Notes under the pieces: generated by a model
Seen by the model: only the letters and a program-made list of their open reading frames with translations
What the model was told of the DNA's origin: nothing
Databases searched by the model: none
Shown here: positions 38,101-50,100 of the stretch, one piece after another
How the letters are laid out: every line of letters starts with the position of its first letter
Position numbering within the stretch: the first letter of the stretch is position 1
Made by a program: the position numbers and the translations under genes
Origin: Onthophagus taurus
Taxonomy: Eukaryota > Arthropoda > Insecta > Coleoptera > Scarabaeidae
Direction: 5' to 3'
Length of the DNA stretch: 64,000 nucleotides
NCBI RefSeq assembly: GCF_036711975.1
Contig: NC_091967.1
Span: forward strand, 15,562,001 to 15,626,000

Positions 38101-41100
38101 GAACAACTTATTTGGTTGGAGTCTTTTTAAAGTTGAAAAGGCCACTTGTAAATATGAATAGTTGAAGCAGTTGAATAGGTACGTATTATACGAGGTTGCA
38201 TTATCGCCTTTACTTTATTACCTCGGAAAGCGACCATAAACTAAACCTTATTATTTGAGAGAACGGTTGCTGCTCCATGTTATGCACCTTTCCAACAACC
38301 TACTACCAGAAACCCAATACAAACAGTTCGCGGTAAAACGATTTTTATTAAATACCTCGTTAAGTAGCTTCTCGATATTTCGTTCTGCGCTCGTTTAGGT
38401 GGAATTTCGCGAATGTGTGCACTTTCTATATGCAATCTAGCGTTCCTCGAACCGATTTTCTATGGGAACATCAAAATCAATATAAATATCTAGAATTGCT
38501 TGGAGTTTCTAAACGTCCGTGTGTCACGAATCAATTTATAGGTTGCCACTGTGCCGTATAATTGCATGGGAATGTTTCCCGTTACTATATCCAAGTCGAT
38601 TCTTATATGCTTGTTGCACACACCAACTTTAAGATGAGTGTTGTGTAACTAACTGAATCTAACCGTTCTTTTTTATAGGCTACGCCACTTTAGTTCATAT
38701 TTTCTATAAAGTTGACAGTATTATCATTACTTTTGATTATTGGAATTTGATAAATGTTTAAATAAATAAAACAAATACTTTCAATGTCGATACAAATTTA
38801 GACTTTTTGTAATAAGTAGTATTAATATATAAAACAAATCGTTCTACAATCACAAAATGTATCGCAAGGGTAAGGGTTTTTTTTTGTTGACTGGTGACAA
38901 AAGAGCTGTTGTGTCAAGTGACCACTATAAGATGTTCTAATTGGTTCAAATGATATGTTTGTTTCTGTTTCAGTAGAAGACAATCATATGTTTGTTTTCG
39001 AGGGTTCCATCTAATCAGAAAATATGGTGCTGGTGTGTGTTCCAGACTGGACGTCGCGTCTTAATTTTATATGCATAAAGAAATGAAGGCCTTTCACCCT
39101 CTTCCGAAATGATTTAATTCTGTTCACTTTTAATTTATAAATCGTGCAGATATTATGAAGACTTTATATTAAAAGTACACTTAATACAGATATAATAAGC
39201 CTGTATCTGATTTGCTGTAGACTTCAACAACATGATGGAGATTTAATAAGGATGTTATATTCCTAGATACTATAGGTATATTGATGCAGAGACTAGTTCT
39301 ACTGCAAACTTGAGGATGTCTTGATTCTACACAAGATGATTTATATGGGTTTTATGGATTATACAGCTATTTTCTGAAATCTTAATGCAGTCATAGATGC
39401 AGACTTGGTTCTGTATAAACATAAACTAATATAATAATGGAGACTTGATACTTAATTAACTTTATGTGGAGTTATCAGAATGCAGACATAATGGAGATTT
39501 GACGTAGATATCATAAAAACTTAAAGTAGATTTAAACGACACATTATGTATCTATCAAATCAGAGTCATTATGGAGATTTGAAACAAACTTTAAAAACGT
39601 GAAAGATTTTTGATACACTTCTAGATACAGTTTTGATGCAGACTTGATAAGACCTTGATTCTGCATAAACTTAACTTGATAGAAACGTTGTAAGAACTCG
39701 ATATAGAGTTTATACGAAGATATCTCGATACAGACTCAATCCATGTTATGACAGAGTTTTAAAGTAGACTTGATGAAGGACTTTTTTATTAACTTTAAAC
39801 TATTCTTTTCTTGAATCAGCAACAACGTTTCCAATAAACGAAATAATTATTTAAGTGGAACAGTGAAGTCAGCTCACGAAATTGTCCCGCGCAGCGCAGA
39901 CGTGTGCGTTCGGAGACGCTGAAAGTTCTAAAAATAAGTTTGTAGCGACCGCCAACGCGACACACGCAAAATTCATTACGGAACCGACCTCTTTTGCTCT
40001 CGGTGAGATCTAATCGGTGCACGTGCTCGGTTTCGAGTTCGTACTAACCGATACGAAACATCAGACCAAATGGGCAATCTTAATAGAATTGCTGGCGTTT
40101 TTCGCAGCGGGGTTGAAGATATGAGAACCGAACAAAGGCAACACGACACGTATCAAACCGTAAAAATCAGGAACCGCTTCGAAACAGTTGACCGGCACTA
40201 ATTGCTGATATTTCCATTACCAGTTGTATTGACGATGTATACACTTCTACAATTTCAAAAACTAAAGAAATCCTATTGTTAACTTTAATTATTAATCTTA
40301 TTGATACTTTAATATTACCATAAAAGAAATGACACCTAATAATCGAATCATTTAGGTTTAAACAATTCAAAGATGATCTACAAGATAATCTCACGTCGTA
40401 AGAAAACAAATTCTAAAGACATACTTAATGTAAAAGGCATGACGAAAGAAGTGTCACCGCCCATGAAAAGAACGCGGAATCGATGACAGATGACCCGGAT
40501 AACCTTTAGTCCGAGAGAGCACAGGGCTCATTCAAAACGCCCCAGAGGCAGCACCTCTCATTGTGCTCATCTACAGATACGACCGAAACGAGTACCGAAA
40601 GAAGCTCTCACAAGCCCGTTTGGTGAAACGAGCATAATGCGAGTGTAACATCGGTACCGGATGAACGAAGCGAGCCATTTATATCAACCGGCTATCGCGA
40701 CCGAGTTTCTTCTCCATTTCTCCTCGTGTGAACGTTATTTGCTCTTCTGCTTCTCTGGTCTTCTTTCGTTCGGACTTGTTCTGATCGGTAAGTTGGATAC
40801 TGAACCGAACGGTTCGTTCGTAGTTCGGCGTGAAGCCTCATTTACCACGGTAATTACACCGTTGTTGTCTCGCGCGGTTTACCTTCGAATGTGTTTCGGT
40901 AAAAAGGCCGTCTCATTCCCGAGGGGATGTCGCATTTTTTAATGTCACAACTATAATGTATGGTGTCAAAGCACTCTCGTGTAGTCCATCGTCGCCATCG
41001 TGCGAAGCTTAGTCGACCACTTTATTTTAGTACAATGGAAGTCAGACGCATAAAGCTCGTAACGCCTAATTTACAACCAAAACTGTCATTTTGAATTTGT

Positions 41101-44100
41101 GATGTTCTTTCAGTTCTGTATATGAAGCTATTATTCCTAAAATAGAAATAACCGTACTGGTTGGTTTATAACAACACCTTTATAAGAAAATTTTATCACA
41201 GCTTTATAAGAATTGTTTGGAACTAACAATAACTTATTATAAGGTGACAAACCTTTTATATTACGTTACCAAGACACTTCTGCGGATTTTATGATTAAAG
41301 AAGCGGTCATATTGTGTACAGTTGGACAATTTGTATTAATATTCCATATTTAATTTAATAAAATCATTTCCATTTAAAAAGACTTTATCACTACAAATAA
41401 GCACATAACATTTTTTACATTAATAAATAAGACTGAATGACATTAACTATACATGGTAGTAAAGAGTGTACCAAACAGGTTGATTTAATATTCCAAACGA
41501 CCGCGAGCAATGTGTACTTATTACGTAACGCATATATGAATTCAATAATACCCACTGGTGTATTTATAACGTGTTTGCCTCCAATACAACAGAGTAAATG
41601 GAACACGCATCTTTCTTTGGTCAATCATAACATACCATTTGTTACATAACATAAAGACATAAATAGTAATGTCCAATTAAAGATGATTTATTTATGTACG
41701 AATTTATTTCGCTTTAATTTGATTATTAAGAAAATAATAAAAGTTATTTTTAGCATTTATTTTTAACTCTGTCATAATATATTTTTATATCTAATCGTTA
41801 AAAATATATTTATGACTATTTTCTGAAAACTGCTTTTTGTGTGCTTTTTTTTACTTATTCTTAGTGATTACGTTAACACGAAACGTCATGCATGACTGTA
41901 TGAACCACAACTTTTTAAAATAAATATATTTGATAATACCATGTTAAAATCTTCAACATTAAATTTGTATTTATTTCCTACAAAATAACTTTTTCTTTCA
42001 AAAAATAGTCACCTGAGTGTCCTATTTGGCATCGGTTCAAGGGATAACCTACGTCAAAATGATTTTCAACGGGGCCTTACTCCCAAATTCTTATTTTAGT
42101 TCATCGTATTTTAAATTAACTTTCTATACACTCAATCGTTAAGATATCAACAAAGCAAAAAAATAAAAGAAAGCGCGTTACGTAAATCAAACGATTGATT
42201 TACCGTGTATGTCGCCGTTTCTTTCATCTTAGTGTAATTAAGACCACATATGGTTCGACGACGAGATGCAGTCAAAACTCTTCCTTCACTACAAGAAAGG
42301 AGTTGTGAAATTGAAATCAAACACAGAGCACGTGCTTAAAGAGTTTAAACACTACTTTAACCCAACTCTTTCGTCAAAGAACAAGAAGAATTTAATCGGA
42401 TAAATGATAAATCGAGTAATATTCAATGATGTATTCAATGATATTCACCGATTAAAGCGTAAAAGGTATAAGGCGTTCAGAGACGCCTTTAGTTAAGCCT
42501 CTGTGAATAATGGCATAATCGTATGATACACTTAATGCCCGCCGGAGATTTAGATGCAAAATAATTATATACGGCCCACCCACGTATAATTTCCTGGTAA
42601 TTTGCGATGAACCAACACAACACACCCATACTTAGAATATTACAGGCAAACTATCTCATTACAAAATGAAGTAGCTTTATAACTAATTGAATGATATTTT
42701 TGAATGAAATATCTTATCATGTACTTTATAATGTTACTAAACGTATTTCTTGGTTCACTTTATCTTAATTTACAATAAATCTTTATCATAAATTTCTTCC
42801 TCCCACTAGAAATGAAATTCATCATCATGTGAAGATGTTGTGGATGACGACGACAGTCATATAAAATAGGTCGCAAATCGTCAATCTCTTTCTGCCACTC
42901 TTATACTGCTGTTCTAATTTATATAGTGAAGCCTTCTCTGCATTTCTACTATATTATCTAATTTGGAGACGATTATCTCTACACCGTCAAAATTCGATAA
43001 CTCAATGGAAATCTTAAGTACTAATTATCGATTTAAAAGATAGACTATTTGTCAATACAAAAAGTACATGGTCAAAAATTTGCGGCTGGGATCCATAATA
43101 AAGTCAACATCAATGAGGTAATAATCGGGAGTTTCATTGACCAGAACTTCTCTCTCAAAGTTATCGTTTGGTACAACATCCATGTAGTAGATCGAGTTGT
43201 AATACTGTTCAAAATCTGTTCCAGAAATAATCCATTTTGATGCAATTGCCTTAATAGACAGGAGTGGATATATAATAAGCAAACATGACAACAAATAATG
43301 TAAAAGAGCTAATGACAGCGTACAAACGGTGATGATGCAAAATCTTGCTGTAGGTGCAAAATGAAGAAAAAGTGAAAACCTGTTAATAATAACAGATTAA
43401 AACAGTCCTTGACACTCACAACAAATTCGGGGGTAACAATCAGTTAAATTAAATTATGAGACACAGTTATTTGGCCATATGTTGTTGTGAGCAAATATAT
43501 AATTGGAATAGAGATATCGTTGACCAAATATCTGGTAACTTTATGCTGTAACCAAACAGACCATCAGCTATGATGTTCTGAAATCCGCCTTGATTTGACG
43601 TTGCAAGTACTTTGAAGTGTTTTAGAATCAATCCTTTTGTTGTGGGTGTGATTAGATGGTTGTCGTTGAATGGGTACCTCAGAACCCAACTTTTTCATGG
43701 AGCTGTTTCATGAAATTTGCTGATATAAAAATGTGCCGATGTAGAACGTTACATACAACAACCAATTACCTTGAAATAATAGTTTCGTAATCCCTTTTAT
43801 AACGCTTAGTTATTTTGAAAGTATATTTTATATTTTATCCCGCGTAAATTGTATACAGATAGAAAACTTTAAACTTAGAAATAGTATTCACGAACATCAA
43901 TATCAGCTTAATATAGCTGATACATCAATATTAGCTGAATCCACACACACCTACAAATTTATTGATGACCGTAAATGTGCCTCTCTTAACACTAAGGTAA
44001 TTAACCTGCATAGTGTTCTATAATTGCACATGGAATGTTTACTCATAGTAATGCAAATCAAATTATAAAACATAAAGATAACAATTCGAATAATTTATGT

Positions 44101-47100
44101 GTAATATTTTTATTGACATTTGAAATTTGCTTTATCTACAGTTTTATCTAAAGTTCAAACCGAATAATTTAAACAATTTTTAATTTATTTTTGTTTATAC
44201 TTTATACTGTTAAATGTTAATTTTTTGTTAAATTTTGTTCCACCTTATTCAAGTAGACATCACCATAAATTATAGTTATTTCACACCTCTCCTAGTAAAT
44301 GATATAATTCTTAGAATAATTGTCGTTTCTGTTTGAAATATAGCTAGATGTAAATAATAGTTTATTTATAAAATAAGTACACACGCAATCCAATCATAGA
44401 TCAGTGCTATTATTCTAGTATCCATTCAAGTAGAATTAATTCTGACTTCTCAGTCGACTATTTGTTTGGATTAAATTGCTTTGGCGTGTTGGTTCAGGTT
44501 CGATTCACATGTACCTTCGTGAACGAATCCATAACTGTAGAACATTTTTATAATTCACTTATTACGGCAATTGCAATGTAACAGTATATTAATAAAATAA
44601 AAATAGACGCCTAGCGTATTAAATTAAATTGATAGATTATTGCTTTTGTTCAAAGTAAACTTTATTTTATCTACAAACATTATCATTATTTATTGGTACT
44701 GGTTTAGATTGTTGTAACGTGTTTCTAGATCGGAAGTAACTGTTAGCGGTTCTTAAATTGCTTCATAAAATATAAAATAATAAATAAAATAATAACTGTA
44801 AAGTGAAATTGCAGGTAAAAGCACCTATTCGTTCTTGTAATAAACGGTTTCAATCAGTTCCTTGTGTGATAATCCGATGATATTAATTGCTTTATAAATC
44901 ACCGTCAATTGAATGCTGACGATATTATAGGTATCTACATATAAATAGTACGGTCTTTAGCAGGTTTTCTTTCTCGCTTTTGAGGCGGGCATGTAGCAAT
45001 TCCAAACAGAATCTCGGTGGCAACAAATTAGACTAATTTGTCGAGACGGTCAGATATCGGTCGTCAAGTGTGCAAAAACTCGTCGGAGTCGAATGCGAAA
45101 TTGGCCGTCTCTATCTCTAGAATACCGAACAGGAGAGAGGAGACAATGGCTTGTTCTCGCGAATGCCTCGACCCGTTCTGTCTGACGGCATTTTATTTAT
45201 CCCCGCGGGAACGGCTTTTCGGTTCCAATTCCGAAAGAGGCACGAACGGCCGCACCCGTCTTCCCCGGGGATTCTGACGACATTTGAATTATGCTAATGT
45301 GAATTACTGAATTACGCCGCGCGATTTACGATTGAACATCTCTTCCATATTTGATTAAGCGAATTCGAAGGGGAATTAAAGCGAGGTCGACGTTTACTGT
45401 TTTAGACTGACCTTTCCAAATGTGATCTATAATTTATTCCGATTCGCGTTTAAAATTGTGATCACATTTCATAATTAGAAACAGATCATGGAGTAGGTAC
45501 AAAAATAGTGGATATTGACGGGTGTATTATATTAATTTTGTATCCTGTTCAAATTTGTATAATCGAAAATACTCCAAACATTTTTCATCACATATTTCGA
45601 AGCAGAATTTTGCATTTTGGCTATTGAGAGCTTTATATTATTATTCGTTGAAGTTTTATGGTATATCAATAAGTATCCAATTGCTACTATTTCGTTAGTA
45701 CTATCTTCGTGATCAATGCTTTATCCCCTCTAGTCTAAAAAAAGTTGCAAAAAAGTAATTCGCACTTCTTAACAAAACTGTAACGTAACAAGATTTAAAA
45801 TTATATTCAAATTCGTTAGATATGACTAACTCTAACTGGATGAAAGATAATAGGGACTAAAAAATTTGTCATTAAATAACTATGACTAAGCATTCTTTCT
45901 TTCCGCAAATAACACGATCCAGACCAGCACCCATCACTACATCAGACTTGAAGTTTTCGACACATAATTCCTTTAGCACTGTCTGTAAACCCTCTTTTTC
46001 TTTGTTACATGTTCCAAAAACAGAATCAGAGCGCATACTCTTCATCACATACAGGTAAGATCTTCAACTCATTCTCCAGCGCTACACAGCTATTCCTCTC
46101 CTATCCGGAAATACTTTCAGAGTCACAAACACTCTCTCTACCAAACCCAACTCCACAAGCTTAGACTTTATGAACTCGTGTCCGGTCATCATAAATCCTA
46201 TACAGAAGCTGGACTTAAACTACGGCCAATGTTCTTCCTTTACCTCTTTCATGTAAGCATACATCACTCTCCCTTAATCAGATTCGGTTTACCTTTACTA
46301 CCAGAACCTCCCCGTTAGGTCCCTCTTCACTCGCTTCCTTTCTTTCCTTCTCCACCCAGCGATCATATCTATCGTCTCCTACTAGTATAAATATACTAGG
46401 TACGCCCTCATTACAACCAACTCCATCGGAAGCTTGAGAGTCAGAACCTGTAATGCATCATTTGACATAATTCTAAGAACTGGCACTATCTCTAGCAAAA
46501 TTAACCTTTGCATGGCAAGCAGCTTCCGCCGGAATTGGCTGTTCGTAGCTTGATCTTCCAATACTTCACATCCGTGTAATATCACCATATATCACGCACA
46601 GGAGGTCTAAATCCCCTCTCACACCGCATCATCCTTTGCAATATCTCCAGGAACCTAAACAAGTTTCCCTCCACATAGTTTAGAAAGGAACTGTTTTCAT
46701 CCACAATCACTATCAGATACTTTACTTTATTCCTGGACGTCATAAAAACCGTCCCATATTTATTGTAACTTAAGCCCTCCAAAGGTGTAGGGCAAATGAC
46801 CTTGATGAACCTTAGTATTGCTCAGGTCTCTCATTCCTTTATGTCAGTAGGTGTCAGGTAAACTTTTCAAAAAATTTTCAGAGTCTGACTTCTCATTGCA
46901 AAGTCGACAAGTTTGATCCTCAACTTGTCCAAATGTTAAATGTTAAGGAGATGGTATTTTAGGGGCGTATGGCCGGTCTGGAAACTTGAGAGCCACCTTC
47001 AATTCCCTTTCCTGAGGCATAAAGCTTCTTTGGTTTTCTTTTGCGACAGAGTTATCATACTCTTCGCCTGTTTGTGTCCTGGAAGTTTTTTCCAGTAGAG

Positions 47101-50100
47101 GCTACCTTTAAGATCTCCCATGTATTAATCACCTGTTTTAAGTCCCATACCTTACTAGCGGGTTACACTTCAAATAATACCTCCATCCGCGGATTCCTCA
47201 CCCTATCCGTTATGCTTTCCATCACTCACGTCTTTTTTTGCTCCAGCTATACCCTACTGCATCCTTTAACCAACAGCAATAAATCGTAGACCTAGACCTT
47301 CCTCTGCAATCTCGAACATCCCGTCAAAAGCTAGGTATTCAAAAAAAAAGTTGTTAATTTTTTCAAAACTATTATATGGGTTGCTCAATGTTTCGGGTTG
47401 ATTAACTAGTTACACCAGCATCAAATGCATCTCGAGAAAATGATTGTTTTGATGTGAATTATCGTCTTGCGAAATCATCGGACCGTACAACATTACAAAA
47501 AAGCTGGCATTGCCATAATCGTCAACAGCGAACGATACAGATCAATGATAAGCAACATTTTGTGGTATAAACTGTATAATATACCACCGATATGTGATTC
47601 CAACAAGATGGCGCTACACGCCACATAGCGATTTGAGAGCATGATAATCTCGCGCAACGGTAACGTGAACTGGTAATGAGATTGCGCGATCCAATGTATT
47701 TACATTTTTTTCTGTGGAAATATCTTAAATTGAAGATCTATACATAATGAGCGCCGTCCAGTAAATTTAGCCAGATTTATGAGACAAAATCGAACATCTC
47801 GAATTGTAAATTAACAAAGCTATATTCCATACTTAATATGTACTACAAAATGTTATGTTAATCAGATATGCTTATATTTATCCAACCTCTAGCACAAACC
47901 CAACCCATTGTCATAACTTATACTGTAGTAAAAGTAAATTTGAAAGAATTAGTGAATCATGCAATATTATACATGTGAATAAAGACACAACTAGCTAATA
48001 AAGAGATTTAACAAACTTGACACTTTTGTACAAATGAGGTGATGATGATAGAAGAAAATAGCTAAACTAAGAGATGCAATTTTTTTGTGATTTGTGATAT
48101 GCAATCGAAAAATTCTTGATCATCATCTTCTCTACGTTATAGACTTGATGGACAAAAAGGAATATGCAGAATTGATAACAGAGGAAATGCAAAATCTTTA
48201 AAGTCAAATTATTGAAACTCAATCCACTTTTTTTATGATTTAAGAAGTAGCCAAGCAATACTATCACATATTTTCAACTTAATAATGATTGATGGATCTT
48301 TCCAACAGATTCACAGTTATTTAGATATGATCTTTCCAACTTTCGTGCTTGAACACAATGCATAGACTATTGTTTGCGTATTCCTTAATATTTAAATGTG
48401 ACAGATTCGAGATTATCCCTTTAGATGTTTTTGTTATACAGCCTTTTGAACTATAACTTAATCGCATCCAATGTTTAACTCGCATATATCTATGATAATT
48501 TAATGTGCAATATCAACTAAAGTATTTGGTATGTAAATTTTATTACTTTTTCTTACAAGTAATTGTAAAAATGCAAAAAGAAAAATGTTGGAGAATTGTT
48601 CTTGAAGAAATGCGGATAATTCATGGACAGTTTAAACCAACACGTCTTTCATATATTTTATTTCCTCTCTTTTCTTTAGGTGGGGCAATTCGTATTCCTC
48701 TGATGGCGGTTTTATTGTGAATATCAATCAGAGTCGTCTTTGCAGAGACAGGAAAATTGCGAGAATTACCGCGAGATATCACGGCAGCAGATGCGTGCCG
48801 TGCGGACTTCGGTACCCGTTACTTGAAAACGAATGTCCGCGTTTTTGCCGGTGTGACAGAGTAATTTTTACAATACGCCGCGACGCGATCGACCGGAATC
48901 GATCAGGTCGGCTGTTGGCTTCAAGAAGCAGCAGCTACGGTGGCAGCAAAAGAAGAAGAAGAAGGGTAAAGATGGACGTTGAACCGGCGGTGGCGACGCC
49001 ACAGCACGTCCCCAGGAATATCAAACGCGCGCCGCGGCGGACCGTAAAAAGTGCGGTCACTCCTGGCAAATACGGACATATCGGCTCGGTAATGCGGCAA
49101 AGTTGCTCGGCCTCTTGTCGTCAATGATGTCAACGCTTCACTCTAGATTCAAGATCCCCTTCGTCACTTGACGGTACGTGCGTGTGCGGATCTAATGTGA
49201 CGCAGAAGTTATCTCGACATGTAGCAAGAACTCTTAGATTTTATCCGATTACCATTAAATACGAACACTAATACAATATTCTTTATTGAGTATTTTCTTT
49301 TGAAGTGTTTTTTTTCCATTTTCAATAAAAAATAAACTTACCACAACTGGTCCATCCGTTCCGGCACTATGTAATGTGGCTCCAAACCATTGTTCGGATT
49401 TCTTGTCGATTACGTTATTATTTCTGATGGTATCACCTGCAACAAAAAAAAAGTGTATTTCATTAACATCTTAGCACCCTCTATTTTGTCCTTAAACTGA
49501 TAGCTCTAATCCATCCTCATAAATTCAAGTTAGAAAAAAATAAATAAAATAAAACGAAACATTTTTTTACCCCATTTAAATCCCCCTAGTTTTCTATTCT
49601 AGGAATAAAAGGGGATCCCGCTGAGACCCCATCCTATTTATAGAAAGTGTCTTTTTCTCTGTAATGTGTTTTTTGCACTGTAAGCCGTTATATTAGTACA
49701 TGAAGTATGTTCCCAGTAACTGATTTATGACCTCTACCATGAATCAGACCGCTTTTAAAGATCCCGGTGCTCTCAGTCGACACTTTTTGATTTGAGAGAA
49801 GCGATAAATCCGAATTAGAAACAATTCGCCTCTGACCATCCAGTTACTAAGTTCTCCGCAACCAAGTCGAAGATGGGTTCTCTGTCATCGCGATTACGGC
49901 CACTTAACTTCACTTAAAATAATGGCATCATAATTTTCGGTTTTAACGAACAGCCGCGATCGTCTCGTGGGGGTCACATTTAAAAGCCTATTTTGTTCTG
50001 ATTTAGTTTACGGATGGGCTATTTATTTCATACGTAACATAAACGACGGCAACGGTTACCTAATAGATACGGTAATGGCTTGCGATAAGCATGTAGAAAT

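Larger units (their letters stand above)
34022..49341 (-). other. 15.3-kb integrin intron
   Basis: Contents: a solo relative of the satellite element end (36,965-37,145), a degenerate short-repeat field (39,100-39,790), CpG-rich unique blocks (about 39,850-40,080, 40,440-40,930, 44,960-45,320 and 48,690-49,210), an R1-like LINE remnant (46.0-47.3 kb), a mariner-like remnant (47.4-47.8 kb), and a weak open frame with exon-like features (43,052-43,350). The remaining sequence is AT-rich without recognised features. Confidence 0.6.

Noticed and set aside
48717..49127. 136-residue Arg-rich plus-strand open frame
   Set aside because: It lies in a CpG-rich block where stops are rare on both strands. 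Composition is Arg/Ser/Cys-biased, with no domain.
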